A stretch of 64,000 bases of DNA from NCBI RefSeq assembly GCF_003253435.1, contig NZ_QKUB01000003.1, positions 37,016 through 101,015 of the forward strand, read 5' to 3'. Shown here in pieces: positions 46,003 to 57,800 of this stretch. The notes below the pieces were generated by a model that worked only from the letters and a program-made list of their open reading frames with translations, did not search any database and was not told the origin of the DNA. Each line of letters begins with the position of its first letter. The first letter of the stretch is position 1. Position numbers and translations under genes: made by a program. The stretch is from Metamycoplasma auris. Lineage in GTDB: Bacteria > Bacillota_I > Bacilli_A > Mycoplasmatales > Metamycoplasmataceae.

Positions 46003-47320
46003 TTAGATCCTCCAATATTTTTTCAATATATAATGCATGTTCAAATAATTTTGTATCTTTGTAGATCTTTGTATCAATAGCAATGTTGAATGGCATTGAT
46101 GTTGTTTTATCAATTCCCAGTTTCATTGTTAATGATGGATTACCAACTAAATTAGCATATGTTAATATAAAATCTAGATAGGATTTATATTTTGAATCTT
46201 TTCCGATTTCAGGAGCAATATCATTTGAGGCAGGATAGATAAATAAGTCTACACTCTCATGAATTTTAGTGAAGTATTCAGATAGTAATCTTCTAATTTT
46301 TTTAGCCTTCACAAAGTATTTAATTTGATTTTCATTTTCCAAAAATAATGAACCAAGAATTAAACGACTTTTAACCATTTTTCCAAGATATTTAGATCTT
46401 GTTTTGATGAATGTTTCAGTTCAATCATTACCTTCATCTCTTTGTCCAAAGCAAACTCCGGTTAGATTAGCTAAATTTGATGAAGCTTCAGAGAATGATA
46501 TGACTTTATAAATTACATCAATTGAATTAAGAAGTTTTTCGTTTTCCTCAATTGCAATTAATTCAATGTTCTCTTTTTCTAATTTATCCAATAAATTTCG
46601 ATAAGAAATAGCAACTGAAGGACTTAACTTATCAAAACAATTTAGGTATGCAATCTTTAGAGGCTTTTTTTCTTTTATATTATTGTAATCAAAACTTAGA
46701 TTAATCGAAGTCATATCATTTTCAAAATCTTGCTTATATAAAACTGATGAAATTTTAATTAAGTCATTAATGTTATGAGAGAAATAAGCAACTGTATCAA
46801 GTGATGAAGCATAAGAAAAAAGACCATATCTACTAATTGCGCCATAACTTGGTTTGAAACCGATTGTTCCAATATTTGAAGCAGGTTTTCGAACGGAATC
46901 CCCTGTATCTGAACCGATAGCAAAATCAATTTGGTGATCAAATGTTGCTGCCGCTCCTGATGAAGAACCTCCAACTAAAAATCTTTTATCTAGAGGGTTT
47001 TTAATTAGACCGTATGCTGAATGTTCACCACTACCAGCTAATCCAAATTCATCTAAATTAGTTCTAGCAATACATGTAGAGCCTGCATCTTCTAATAATT
47101 TAAGAATTGTTGCCTTATATTGAGGTTTAAATGTTTCTAAGAATAAACTTGAAGCACGACATGGAACATCTATATCAGCATAATTATCTTTAATAGTAAA
47201 AATATAATTAGCTAAAAGACCTTTATCATTTAATTTTGCATCTTTAAAAACAAATGAAAGTGCATTATTGTCATCTGTAGATAATTTTTTAATTATTGGT
47301 TCAAGATTCTTATTCTTCAT
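45995..47320 (-). CDS. gatA: Aspartyl/glutamyl-tRNA amidotransferase subunit A
   Basis: Glutaminase subunit that supplies ammonia to GatB, 441 residues of the amidase-signature family. The triad is Lys44 in FTIKDNYAD, a cis-Ser near 119 in GGSSSGAAA, and the nucleophile Ser near 142 in GSDTGDSVRKPAS. The usual GGS of the amidase motif is GDS here, so the Ser is kept. It overlaps gatC by 11 bases and gatB by 8 bases. Confidence 0.95.
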
Positions 47321-47612
47321 TGACTACTCTTTTCATTATTACTAGATCATCATTACTATTGGCAGCATTGGCTAATAAATCTTTTTTTTCAATTTTCTTT
47401 GTGCTGTCAACTACATCTTCTCTTAGATCTTCAAAAGCAATTTCTTTTTCATTGATATGTGAAAGAGGCTTAATCCCCTCTAAGTCCATTCATTCTAGTT
47501 CATGCAATGATTCATCAATTGAAGCAAGAAGTTTTTTTGTTAACTCAATAACCTCGTCATTTGGTTCAAGTAATAAATCATTTGCAAGTTTCTTTATTTT
47601 TTCAATTTTCAT
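47310..47612 (-). CDS. gatC: Aspartyl/glutamyl-tRNA amidotransferase subunit C
   Basis: 100-residue stabilising subunit. The central LEWMDLEGIKPLSHI with its Trp coded by TGA, followed by LREDVVDS, is the GatC pattern (usually L..v-(D/E)-G(V/I).p..h....LR.D). It was recovered by reading TGA as Trp and lies exactly in the gatC-gatA-gatB order with an 11-base overlap to gatA. Confidence 0.88.
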
Positions 47613-47625
47613 ATTTAATTAATTC

Positions 47626-48462
47626 CTATCATCTTGGATATGAAATAAAAATCTGGTCATTGTATTCAGCAAATTTTTCTGGTAAATGAGAAAATTTAAT
47701 TGAATATGAATGTAAATACATACGTTTAGCTTTTTTGCCACCATATTTAGTGTCACCTAGAATAGGTGCTTTTAGATATTCTAGAGTAGCTCTAATTTGA
47801 TGTTTTTTTCCAGTAAGAATTTGTGCAAACTTACGATTTCCTTCCTTAAAAAAGATAGTTTTTGCTTTAGTTCCAAAATCTGGATTAACTTTCATTTTTT
47901 CATTTTTAATATCTTTTTCAAGTCTAACAGTAATATCTAATTTTTCTTGGTTAAAATTCTCTGAGACAAATTGGTAAATTTTTTCAAAATGTTTTTGATT
48001 ATCTTCAAATGTCACTAGTGCTTCATAATTTTTAGCATAAACAACAAGCCCACTTGTTTTTTTATCTAATCTTCCAATTGATGCAGGCACAAAAGAACTA
48101 GTCTTTTTGAAATTAAGATATTTATGAACTTGATCATCCAAGCAGTTTTCTTCAGAATGCATTGCTACATTTGTTTCTTTGTCAATGATCAAAAGATTTT
48201 TATCTTCATAAATGACCTTAAAATTGATATTTGCTGTGTTTCTTTTTTCTTCTTTTTTAATTTGGCTAAGACCATAGATAATAATTTCATCGCCAAGTTG
48301 CAATTTATATTGTTTATCATTGGTTCTTAAACCATTAATCTTTATATCTTTTTGTCTAAAAATTTTTTCTATTCTAGACTTTGGAACATTATCACAAACA
48401 CGAAGAATGTATTTGTAAAGAATACGTCCAACATCATCTTTCTTAGCACTAAATTTATTCAT
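47626..48462 (-). CDS. RluA/RluC-family 23S rRNA pseudouridine synthase
   Basis: 278 residues. An N-terminal S4 RNA-binding domain (residues 10-65) precedes the synthase domain with the catalytic Asp in IGRLDKKTSGLVVYAK. The usual HRLD is GRLD here. GKKHQIRATLEYL and ILGDTKYGG complete the family pattern. It ends with a TGA Trp codon then TAG at 47626. It overlaps scpB by 8 bases. RluC-like targets are inferred. Confidence 0.9.
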
Positions 48463-49075
48463 TTAAATCATCCTTTATAAAAATACCATCATTGTTTGTA
48501 TCACTTCTTTGTGAATCAAAGAGATTGAATTCTTTTTCATTTATATTTTCGTCTACATTTGAATATCTCTCAAATTCAGGAAAAACAGGAAGTTCAGCTA
48601 ATGTCTTAATCTTAAAATAGTCATAAAATTTGTTTGTTATACCATATAAAATTGGGCTACCTGGACTTTGAGCTACTCCTACTTCTTCAATAATTCCTTT
48701 TTCTAATAAGCTTGCTACGATTCCATCACTAATAACACCACGGATACTTGAAATGATTGAGCGTGTAACTGGTTGTTTATATGCTACAATCCCTGCAACT
48801 TCAATAGCTGCATTGGAAAGTTTTTGCTTTCTTGCAATGCTTAATAAGTCGGAAATATGATCTTTAGCAGCCTCAATAGTTAAAAACTTATAAACATCAT
48901 TAAATTCAAAAACCTTAATTCCGCGGTCTTGATTGTTAAAAAATGTTTTAAAGTCTTTTAACATTTTTTTTCCTTCTTGAATTGTATTCAGTTTAAATAC
49001 ATCCCTTATTTGCTCTGGACTAATACCTTCACTGCCTTGAATAAATAAAAGCGCCTCGATAATCTTATTATTCAT
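48455..49075 (-). CDS. scpB: Segregation and condensation protein B
   Basis: 206 residues, partner of ScpA and SMC in chromosome condensation. Winged-helix blocks IIEALLFIQGSEGISPEQI, AAIEVAGIVAYKQPVTRSI, RGVISDGIVASLLEKGIIEEVG and SPILYGITNKFYDYF are diagnostic. It overlaps scpA by 8 bases, giving the usual scpA-scpB order. Confidence 0.94.
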   Translation of the reverse strand: MNNKIIEALLFIQGSEGISPEQIRDVFKLNTIQEGKKMLKDFKTFFNNQDRGIKVFEFNDVYKFLTIEAAKDHISDLLSIARKQKLSNAAIEVAGIVAYKQPVTRSIISSIRGVISDGIVASLLEKGIIEEVGVAQSPGSPILYGITNKFYDYFKIKTLAELPVFPEFERYSNVDENINEKEFNLFDSQRSDTNNDGIFIKDDLNE

Positions 49076-49841
49076 ATTTATCCCCTTTAGTTATTCTTAT
49101 TGCACCTTCATCTTCAAATTGCTCAATGATTAAAATTTCTTGTCTTGCTAAGTCGAGAATGGCTAACAAAGTAATTACAAAATGCCCCATTGAAGGTACA
49201 TCAAAAATTTGTTCAAATGAAACATTGTCTTTATTTCTAAATAGATTAATGATTCTTTCTTTTTGTTGTTCTGGACTAACTGAGATTGTTGAAATGGTAA
49301 TGTTTCGAATGATTTCTGAATAGGTACGTTCAAACATTTTTCGTAAAGTAATAACTAACTTTGAACTACTTGAATACCCATCTAATATAGAAGGATCAAC
49401 TTCTTTTTTAAATTGATCTGCTTCTTCAGGTTCCTTTGAAAAAATATTTTGTCTTCGTTCTTCTTTTTCCTTTAGAATTGTTGAAATTTCTTTGAATTTC
49501 TCATATTCAGCAATTTGCTCAATCAATCTTTTCTTTTCTTGTTTTACTTCTTCATCATCCTCACCATCCTGAAGTAGCATTTTTGCCTTAAGTTGCAATA
49601 ATGAGGCTGCCATAATTAAATAGTCTGAAGCGATATCAATTTCATAAGGTTTGATATTTTTAATTATTTCAAGATATTGAGTAACTAGTTCGATAAGATC
49701 AATTTCAAAAATACTTATATTTTTTTCTTTGACCAATGTTACAAGTAAATCAAGTGGACCATCAAAATTAGATAATCTAAAAATGTGTTTGTTAGATGAA
49801 TTTATAAATTCATCTGAATCTCTATTTTCAAGATTATTCAT
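49068..49841 (-). CDS. scpA: Segregation and condensation protein A
   Basis: 257-residue kleisin of the SMC complex. NFDGPLDLLVTLVKEKNISI and ASDYLIMAASLLQLKAKMLL mark the N-terminal SMC-binding half. The C-terminal winged helix has HFVITLLAILDLARQ and IEQFEDEGAIRI. It starts 18 bases after plsC ends and continues into scpB by overlap. Confidence 0.94.
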   Translation of the reverse strand: MNNLENRDSDEFINSSNKHIFRLSNFDGPLDLLVTLVKEKNISIFEIDLIELVTQYLEIIKNIKPYEIDIASDYLIMAASLLQLKAKMLLQDGEDDEEVKQEKKRLIEQIAEYEKFKEISTILKEKEERRQNIFSKEPEEADQFKKEVDPSILDGYSSSSKLVITLRKMFERTYSEIIRNITISTISVSPEQQKERIINLFRNKDNVSFEQIFDVPSMGHFVITLLAILDLARQEILIIEQFEDEGAIRITKGDKYE

Positions 49842-49859
49842 ATTTAAAACTAATCCTTT

Positions 49860-50645
49860 TTATCTTTTAGAAAATGTATTATTGATTGTTTCAGATGATG
49901 TAATTGTTTGATTAGTATATGAACTTTCGACAATACTCTTAATTCAATCAGCAAAATCTTTTTTGTCTAGAGTTTGGAATTGTTGCGGTCTAATAACTGG
50001 GTGAAATTTAATAGTTACCACTAATTTACCATCTCTATTTTTATCTAATGCATTAGCTGCATTGTTGATTGTTACTGGTACTAGAGGAATATATGTTGAT
50101 TGTGCTGTTAAAAAAGCCCCGGCATGAAATGTTTGAAGTTTTCCGTCTTTAGTTCGAGTTCCTTCAGGAAAAATAACACCACAAGTTGAATTTCTTTTAA
50201 CATATTGGCCAAATTCTCTTAGAATTGAAAGAGCTTCTTTTGGTTTATTTGTGTCAATATAAAAAGTATCTATTAAATCACTAATTTTTTTGATTGTTTT
50301 TTTCTTCTGAACTTCAGAACGCGCTACAAATGTCGCTTGTTTAGATTTTTTTGATCCATCTCCATGATTTCAAAGAGCTGAAACAATAATTAAAGGATCT
50401 AAATATGTAGAATGATTTGGTGTAAGAAAACATGGCCCACTAGGGATGTTTTCAAATCCTTCAACCTGAACGTCAACATTTAAATGTTTAAGAATATTGG
50501 AACAGTGTTTTTGAATATAAAAATGTTTTTCACCTTGTTTATAATAATCAGGCATTCTTCTATTTCTTGCTGCCTTTGATTTTAGAACTGTAATATTATG
50601 AAGTATTGGAATAATTCTTCAAAAGATTCGTGTTTTTAATTTCAT
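49860..50645 (-). CDS. plsC: 1-acyl-sn-glycerol-3-phosphate acyltransferase
   Basis: 261 residues, second acylation in phosphatidate synthesis. The catalytic HX4D is in TPNHSTYLDP, substrate motifs are FPEGTRTKDGKL and IPLVPVTI. The N-terminus has a short membrane-associating segment. AAGGAG precedes the ATG at 50645. The stop is at 49860 after two TGA Trp codons. It is the natural partner of PlsY. Confidence 0.92.
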
Positions 50646-50658
50646 AGTCTAAAACTCC

Positions 50659-50967
50659 TTAATCATTTTTTTTAAATGCAACAGCTGCAACATAGCCATC
50701 TTCAATTGTTGTTGAAAGCTGAAAATCTAAAAAAATATACTTACCTTCATTAGTTTTCTTTATCAATAATTTCTTAAAATCAAACAATGAATTATCAATC
50801 TTATAAATGCATTCTTTAATTGCTCATCTTGTTGCAAGAAAAGTAGGTTTTTTTTCTTTTTTTAAGCAATTAAATTCTTCGATTTCATCTGGGTGAAGAA
50901 ATTTCTTTATTGTGTTGATTGAAAGACGCTTAAATCGTTTGATTTTTGTTAAGTCAATTGAAATCAT
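50659..50967 (-). CDS. acpS: Holo-[acyl-carrier-protein] synthase
   Basis: 102 residues, slightly short for the family (about 120). ISIDLTKIKRFKRL matches the metal-binding N-terminal motif, RWAIKECIYKI (Trp from TGA) corresponds to RFAAKEAFxK, and LSTTIEDGYVAAVAF to the C-terminal strand. It attaches phosphopantetheine to ACP. No fatty-acid synthesis genes are in the window. It starts a four-gene run with its own TATAAT box. Confidence 0.82.
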
Positions 50968-50994
50968 TTTGCCCCTAACGATAAATAATTATTA

Positions 50995-51000
50995 ATTATA
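50995..51000 (-). promoter_or_regulatory. -10 box for acpS-plsC-scpAB operon
   Basis: TATAAT on the minus strand 27 bases before the acpS ATG, just after the pepC terminator. The -35 is not recognisable. Confidence 0.5.
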
Positions 51001-51036
51001 AATTAATAAATAATTTTGGAATTTAAAAATAAAAAA

Positions 51037-51058
51037 TATGCAAGTCTCAACTTGCATA
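51037..51058 (-). terminator. Terminator after pepC
   Basis: 9-bp stem TATGCAAGT / ACTTGCATA with a CTCA loop. On the minus strand it is followed by a long T-rich run. Confidence 0.88.
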
Positions 51059-51064
51059 TAACTT

Positions 51065-52393
51065 TTATTCAGCACATAGAGGATCAAATGGTGAAATTTC
51101 TGTTATTGGTTTTTCAAATGTTTCTAGTATCTCAGCAGTTAAGTATTTTTTATCAATAATTGCCATGTAGTTGTAATCTGTAAATCATTGATCACTCATG
51201 GATCAAAAACCTTTATTTCCAATATCAGCACCTCAACTGTTTTCAACCTTTCATGCGATTGGATTTTGTTTCTCATCCAAATTTACACCTACCATATTCA
51301 TTGCGTGTGAAATTACCGAAGCTCTTGATTCAAATTTTTCTGCTTTGCTAAAATTAGGAGTCTTTGTAAGTGTTAGATCGAAATTATATAAGTTGGAATC
51401 TAAGATACCTTCGCGATTTGAAAATGTTGAAACATCACAACCAAATCAAATTCCCTCGCCACCTTTAATTTGATTAATCATCACTTTTTTTAATGTTTCA
51501 ATGTCGACATTGATCATTGTAAGCGGGATACCACCAACCATATTATTTGCTAGTGGAGCCTTAATGATTGAATTAAGTGGAAATTTATTTCTTGGGTCAG
51601 CTACCAAATCAATCTTGTTTTCAATAAAATCTCCAACGTACTTATCAAAGAATTCATTTGGAGTCATTGTTTCAAGAGCAACGTATTTTTTGTCTTTATT
51701 CATATATTCAAATTTGAATGATTTTGGAGGATGACCTAATGTTTTAAGAAGAATGTTATAAACGTCTTCTAAGGCTTTTTCTTTTAGTTCTAGTACTTCA
51801 TTTTTATTCTTATTTAATTTAAAATTCTCTCTAATTCTTGCTGTGTAGGCCTTCAATCTTCAATTAATTTGATTTACCATATCATTAGTTGATTCAGAAC
51901 TATGAGATTCATTCATTGCGTCCTTGGGAACTATTCCATATTTTTTAACTAGATTAACAAAAAATTCTCAATATCCTCCGTCTGATATAGGATTATCATT
52001 GAAATGTCTAAAAAGTCTATCTTCACTATCTAGTTCAAGTCCTTCATTTACGATTCAATCTAAATAAAAATTTGCTTTTTCTAATTTGTCATAAAAGTGA
52101 AGATAGTTTTGTGATAATTCAATATTTTCAACATTTAAATCTTGAATTAATTTAATTCTAAGTGAATTTAGTCCTGCGAAGATTCAACATCTTCCACTTT
52201 GTTTTTGGTTTGTTATATTTCCAACCTTAGTTTCGTTTGAAAACACAAAATTGTGTTTTCTTACTATTTCATTATTTATAGAACTTTGTTTAAGACCAAC
52301 CTTTAATATTGCTGATTCAATAACTTTATTTGTTAAATTTGAATCATATTTTTCTTGAAATTTATTCAATAGTTCTTTAGTTATAGCGTTCAT
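51065..52393 (-). CDS. pepC: Aminopeptidase C (bleomycin hydrolase family, C1B)
   Basis: 442-residue cytosolic cysteine aminopeptidase. The catalytic Cys69 is in KQSGRCWIFAGLN, the His in ISHAMNMVGVN, and the Asn in KVENSWG, all in family order. It lacks a signal peptide. Several TGA Trp codons lie in the middle. It ends in a terminator and starts 8 bases after ktrA. It releases N-terminal amino acids from imported peptides. Confidence 0.94.
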
Positions 52394-52401
52394 TTTACTC
52401 C

Positions 52402-53106
52402 TTATTTTTTGTTGCTTTTTTTAGTTTTTGTACAGAATTCAGTTACTTCAATAATATTTCTTAATGTTCCAATAAATGTAATCATGTCATTTTCTCTTAG
52501 TACAAAATCACCACTTGGAAGAAATGTTTTTTTATCTCTTTGGATTAATGAAATTAGGACATTATATTCGTCTCTAAAAGGCAACTCGCTAATGTTTTTA
52601 TTAATGATAGTTGGATTTTTGATTGAGGTTGTTGTACTTACATAACCATCCCGAATTTCAACAATATCCTCCGAAAAATGTGTTAGAGAATTATCTGAAA
52701 CCATAATTGCAACCTTTTTTCCTGCTTCTTCTTCAGGTGAGATAGTTTGTGTAATTCCAATTTGTTTTAAGATTCTGGCATGTCTTGAATTAAGTGAGCG
52801 AGCAATAATCGTTTCGACGCCCAATTCCAAAAGTGCTGAAACAATTTCGATGTTATTTGGTGTCGCTACAATAACAACATCAAATTCTTTGATGTTTAGA
52901 GTTTCAAGTGTTTTGATATCAGCACAATCTGCAACATAAACAGCATCAACTTCATCTTTAAATTGAATCAAATTATGTTCATCATTATCAATTAAAACTA
53001 ATCTTATGTCGTTAGTACTATCTGAAATTAATTTTTTTACAATTGCTTGCCCAAATCTTCCAATTCCAATGATACAAATTTCCCTTGCTCTTTTAAAAAG
53101 TCCCAT
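52402..53106 (-). CDS. ktrA: K+ uptake regulatory protein KtrA/TrkA
   Basis: 234 residues. An N-terminal RCK-N domain with the Rossmann fingerprint IIGIGRFGQAIVKKL is followed by an RCK-C domain (LPFRDEYNVLISLIQRD to ENDMITFIG). It gates KtrB by nucleotide binding. It is divergent from ktrB across a 213-base gap instead of being in one operon, and followed 8 bases later by pepC. Confidence 0.92.
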   Translation of the reverse strand: MGLFKRAREICIIGIGRFGQAIVKKLISDSTNDIRLVLIDNDEHNLIQFKDEVDAVYVADCADIKTLETLNIKEFDVVIVATPNNIEIVSALLELGVETIIARSLNSRHARILKQIGITQTISPEEEAGKKVAIMVSDNSLTHFSEDIVEIRDGYVSTTTSIKNPTIINKNISELPFRDEYNVLISLIQRDKKTFLPSGDFVLRENDMITFIGTLRNIIEVTEFCTKTKKSNKK

Positions 53107-53198
53107 AATTTCTCCATAATAAAAAGTAGTAATGTTTATTAAATATTATCATAATATTTTTTTGATTGTTAATGATGGAGAAATCTTATTTTTTAAGT

Positions 53199-53227
53199 TT
53201 GACAATTTTGTATTTAATTATTATTAA
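53199..53227 (+). promoter_or_regulatory. Promoter of ktrB-lipoprotein operon
   Basis: TTGACA at 53199-53204, a 17-base spacer, then TATTAA at 53222-53227. This is the most canonical sigma-70-type pair in the window. The expected leader is about 85 bases. Confidence 0.6.
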
Positions 53228-53319
53228 ATACATAATAAAATACTCAATTTTAGTAATAAATTTATATATAAAAATGATATAAAATATATATTTTATATAT
53301 TTTGGAATATAATAAACGC

Positions 53320-54849
53320 ATGCGAAATAAGATAGGTAGCGCCAAAAAAGCAAGCATTATCTTGAAATTTTTAAGAAAAATCGGGACAATAAGATATATA
53401 TTTCTAATATATATTTTGTTTACGGTTTTAATTTCTTTGTTGCTTTTTTGGAATATCTCACACAAGGTAGATGTTGATACTAAAGACCCAATTAGAGTCA
53501 AATATATTGATGCATTATTTATTGCAACATCTGCGTTTAGTGATACTGGATTAACAACTCTCACGCCATCTAGTACTTTTAATGAATTCGGACAATTCTT
53601 AATCGCAATTAGTATGGTCGTTGGTGGAATTGGAATTTTTACAATTAAGTTATATATATTTCAATCCATATTCGGACTTAGATCAAATTTATTTAGTAAT
53701 ATGGTTTCACAAACAGAAAGAGGTTCCTCAACTATTTTTGAAACACGAAAGATGATCAAGGTTGCAATTTCATTTTTAATTATTACGACAGCAATTGCCT
53801 CAATAATATTTACAATGCTTCTTTATTTTAGAGAGAATACAAATTTTGTTTTACCTAATCAGGATGCATCAGGTTTTGGCAAGGTTGCAATGGCAAAGAA
53901 TGAAATTCCCTATCAGAATTTTCCACAAGCACTTAAATTAGGTATCTTTCATGCCATAAGTTCTATTAATAATGCTGGATTTGACCTATTTGGAAATAAG
54001 AGTTTACAACCTTTTTATAAGGACTATGCATTTCAATTAGTTACAGTTACAGTGTTTGTTATAGGTGGCGTCGGATTTCCTGTAATTTATGATATTTGAA
54101 GAAGAATCCAACTTAAGAAAACCAATTCAGTTCATAGATTTCATTTGTTTACAAAATTTACAATCATAACTTATATTGTTACAACATTAATTGGTTTTGG
54201 TTTGACTGCGGTTTTGGAATATACTTCCAAGGCAGATAATGCTTTTTGAAAACAATCTATGTATGGAAATGATGGAGATAAAGTATTTGCAATTTTCTTC
54301 CAAGTAAGTTCAACTAGATCCGCTGGTTTTTCAACAATTGATTACACACATTTCAATCATTCAACTATTTTAATTCATAGTATTCTTATGTTTATTGGTT
54401 TTTCTCCTGTTTCAACAGCGGGTGGTGTGCGTAATACAACGATTGCAGTTATTTTCTTAAGTATTCTTACAATGATAACTGGAAAAAGAAGAATTAATGC
54501 TTTCAAAAGACAAATTGGAAAAGAAATATTGATTAGAGCAGTTAATGTATTTGCAATCGCATCATTACTAGTAATAATCTTTTCAATTATTTCGTATTCA
54601 ACATTTGAACATCCAAGTCATACAAATCTAATTTTTGTAATGTTTGAAGCATGTTCGGCATTTGGAAATACAGGATTAACTAGTGGCGTAACTTCTCATG
54701 AAAGTTTACATATTGCTGGAAAATTAAGTCTAATTTCATTAATGATCATCGGTCAGTTTGGTATCCCACAGGTAATTAAGTTCTTTGGGAAAGAAAAAAC
54801 AAGATCAGAACACTATCAATACATCTATGAAGATGTATCAATAGGTTAG
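53320..54849 (+). CDS. ktrB: K+ transporter subunit KtrB/TrkH
   Basis: 509-residue membrane channel-like subunit. Four pore loops with selectivity-filter Gly: SAFSDTGLTT, NNAGFDLFG, TRSAGFSTID and AFGNTGLTSG. Start ATG 53320 is preferred over an in-frame TTG at 53302. TGA codons after VIYDI and in the middle read as Trp. The TAG stop overlaps the TAGGAG ribosome binding site of the next gene, so the two are probably coupled. Confidence 0.93.
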
Positions 54850-54858
54850 GAGAAACTT

Positions 54859-57800
54859 ATGAAAGTAACTAAGATGATTAGGAAAGTAGGTGCTATTGCT
54901 ATTTCAACATCTTTAATACTTACTATTCCTCTAATTTCAGCTTCATGTAAGAATGAAGATAAAAAGGAACAGCATGATGATCCAAATACAAAAAATAATA
55001 CACAAAAACCACTTAAGGGTGAAGTTAAGTATTTAGCTATTGGTGATGATTATGCACTGGGGCATAATAATGCAAAAAATGCACAAATAAAGAATCATTT
55101 AGATCCTAAAAGCAATCAAGTATTAGGAGTGTCATATGCTTCTTATTTGGCTAATGCAATAATTAGTCTCAAAGATGAAAGTACATTTCTTAAAGAATAT
55201 AACAATTTTGGCTTAATCAATTCTAATATAGAGGATTGATTGTATCTTTTAGATCTAAATAACAATAAGACAGATTTACATTTTGAAAGAACTAAAAAAG
55301 TTAATCAAAATTTAGGAGCAATTAATGCTAATTTAAGCAAAAATGAACTAATTAAGGACTTAAAGAATGCTAATCTTTTAAGTATTTCACTTGGTTTTAA
55401 TGATTTATTTAATAAAGAAGAGCTTCTAAATTTATTATTCAATCAAATTGATGATTCGAAAGAATTACTTAAGAAACTAGATGAAAAGATTGAAAAAAGA
55501 TTGAAATCAATTGAAACCAATTATCTGAAACTAATTGATGAAATTAAAAAAGTCAATCAAACTATCAATATTAATCTAACTGGTTATCTTGTACCTTTTT
55601 TACATTTGCAAAAAACTGAAAACAATAAAGATATTGCTAAGTTTCTAAAACAAACAACAAACAAACTTAATGAAATAATTAGTAAAATAGCAAAAGAAAA
55701 GGAAGTTAATTTTTATTCATTCGTTAATGAAGAGTTAATTATTTCAAACATTACTGATTTTAGTTTGGATTTTTTAAGTTTTCTTCCATCAAAAAATGCA
55801 TATAAAAAACTTGCTCAAGATATCTTTGCTAAAATGGCAATTTCAAAAGAAAAATACAATCTTTTGTTTAGTAGTGCTAATAAGTCAGACCACAAAGTTG
55901 CATTATTATTTAGTAAACTTCCTGAGACAATTAAAGCAACTATTTTTGGGATCAATGATTCAAGTAATGGTGCATATAACATGCGTTATACTTTTGAAAA
56001 CTTTGATCAAAATCAAGAAATTATTAATTCAGAAAAAAGTGGTAGTTCTATTGAATCATTACTAGTTGAACATTCAATCAATTTAGATTCAATGAAGAAG
56101 AGTGAAATAAAGGATCTTTTGATAGGTCTATTTGGAGTTGTTGGTTTCAATAATAAGGATTTCTATTCCTTAATTGAAAAGTTATTAGAAAATGAAAATG
56201 AATTAGAGTTACTTAAGAAACTAATCAAACAAATTTTAGGATCAGAAACCTTTAAGTTGCTTTTGAAAAAATCTAATGCAAAGATCCTAGAACTAATTGA
56301 AAAACAATCACATCATAATACTTCTTTAGAACAAATTAGAAATCAAGGCGCAAATGCTTTAGATGATAAATCAATCGTTTTTAATCTTATTAAAGATATA
56401 TTAAATGATAAATTTTTAGAAAATAAAGAAATTTTAACCTTCTTAAAAACTAATTTACCAAAGATAATTAGATCAATCTTTGGTAATACTTTAATTAATA
56501 AATTATTTATTGGGCCATTGAAGCAAATTTTCTTTAATAAAGTTGACAAAAATTTATTAGATAATGAAATCAATAAAATCATCGATCAAATATCAACTAA
56601 TCTTCTAGATAAAAGCAAAAGAAATAAATATTTTGCTAAGAATGATTTTTCTTTATTTGTAAAAGAACTTCTAATTGATATTGAAGAAAAACACATTAAC
56701 TTATATGCTTTGGTACTTGATTCAATAAGAAAAAATTCTAGTTTATTTGATAAGGTAGTTGTAGAAATACTTAATAGTTTAGATGAACTTTATAAGATTA
56801 AGCATCAAAATAAAGTAGACGATGTTAAATACTTCATAAAATCACTTCTTGAATCTGTTGGTCTTAATAAATTAAAAAATAAAGATGAATGATCATATGG
56901 AATTTTTAAGTTTCTAATTGAAAGTATTGTTTTAAATAATGAAAATAATAAGCAAGAAATAACTAAGAAATTCCTTACTAACTTAGCACTAAATAATAAT
57001 GATGGAATTAATCAAGGAAATAAACTATTCTTTAAACTAATTAGTTTCATTCCAAGTAAGATTCAAAATTTTAACAAAGAAAAATATGTTAGTGGAATGG
57101 TATATTTAACTTCTTCAATGATTGATGTTGAAAAGTTTCTAGAACCAGACAAAATCACTGATTTTATTAGTAATAAAGATGCATTTTTAGACTTTATAAA
57201 AAATATTTCTAATAAAAAGACAAATAAAGACTTAACTGAACAAGGCAAAGAAAATATCAAGAAATTCATTTCAGTTGTAATTGATGATGGACTAGATAAT
57301 AATTTTGCTAAATTAATCTTAGAAAAATTCACCAATTTTTCGATTATCATGCCTTTAACTAATTTGATCAAAGCAAACAACTTAGAAAAAGACTTATTAG
57401 AATTAAATAAGAAATTCAAAACAATCGAAGAGTTAGTTAACTCTTGATATAAAGGTGTTTATGAATCCGCTTTAAGCAAAGAAGTTGTTAATAAAATCAA
57501 AAATACAATTAATGATATTGTGTTTGATGAAAAGCAAATATATAACAAGGAAAATCCAATTAAATTCTTGTTATCAGTATTGGAAAATGCTGAGCAAAAT
57601 GGAATGTTTGGAATCATTGAAGAAATAAGTAATCAACTTGGTAAAAAAGAAGAAAATTATTCAGTTTTTGTTGATCTTATTACAGTTTATCTAAAAAAGA
57701 AATTTGCTATTGAAATCAATGGGGATGATAAGAAAAAAATTCTTTCGACAATAAGTAAGTTCTTTAAGGAATTTCCAAAATTAGGAATTTTCAAGACAAT

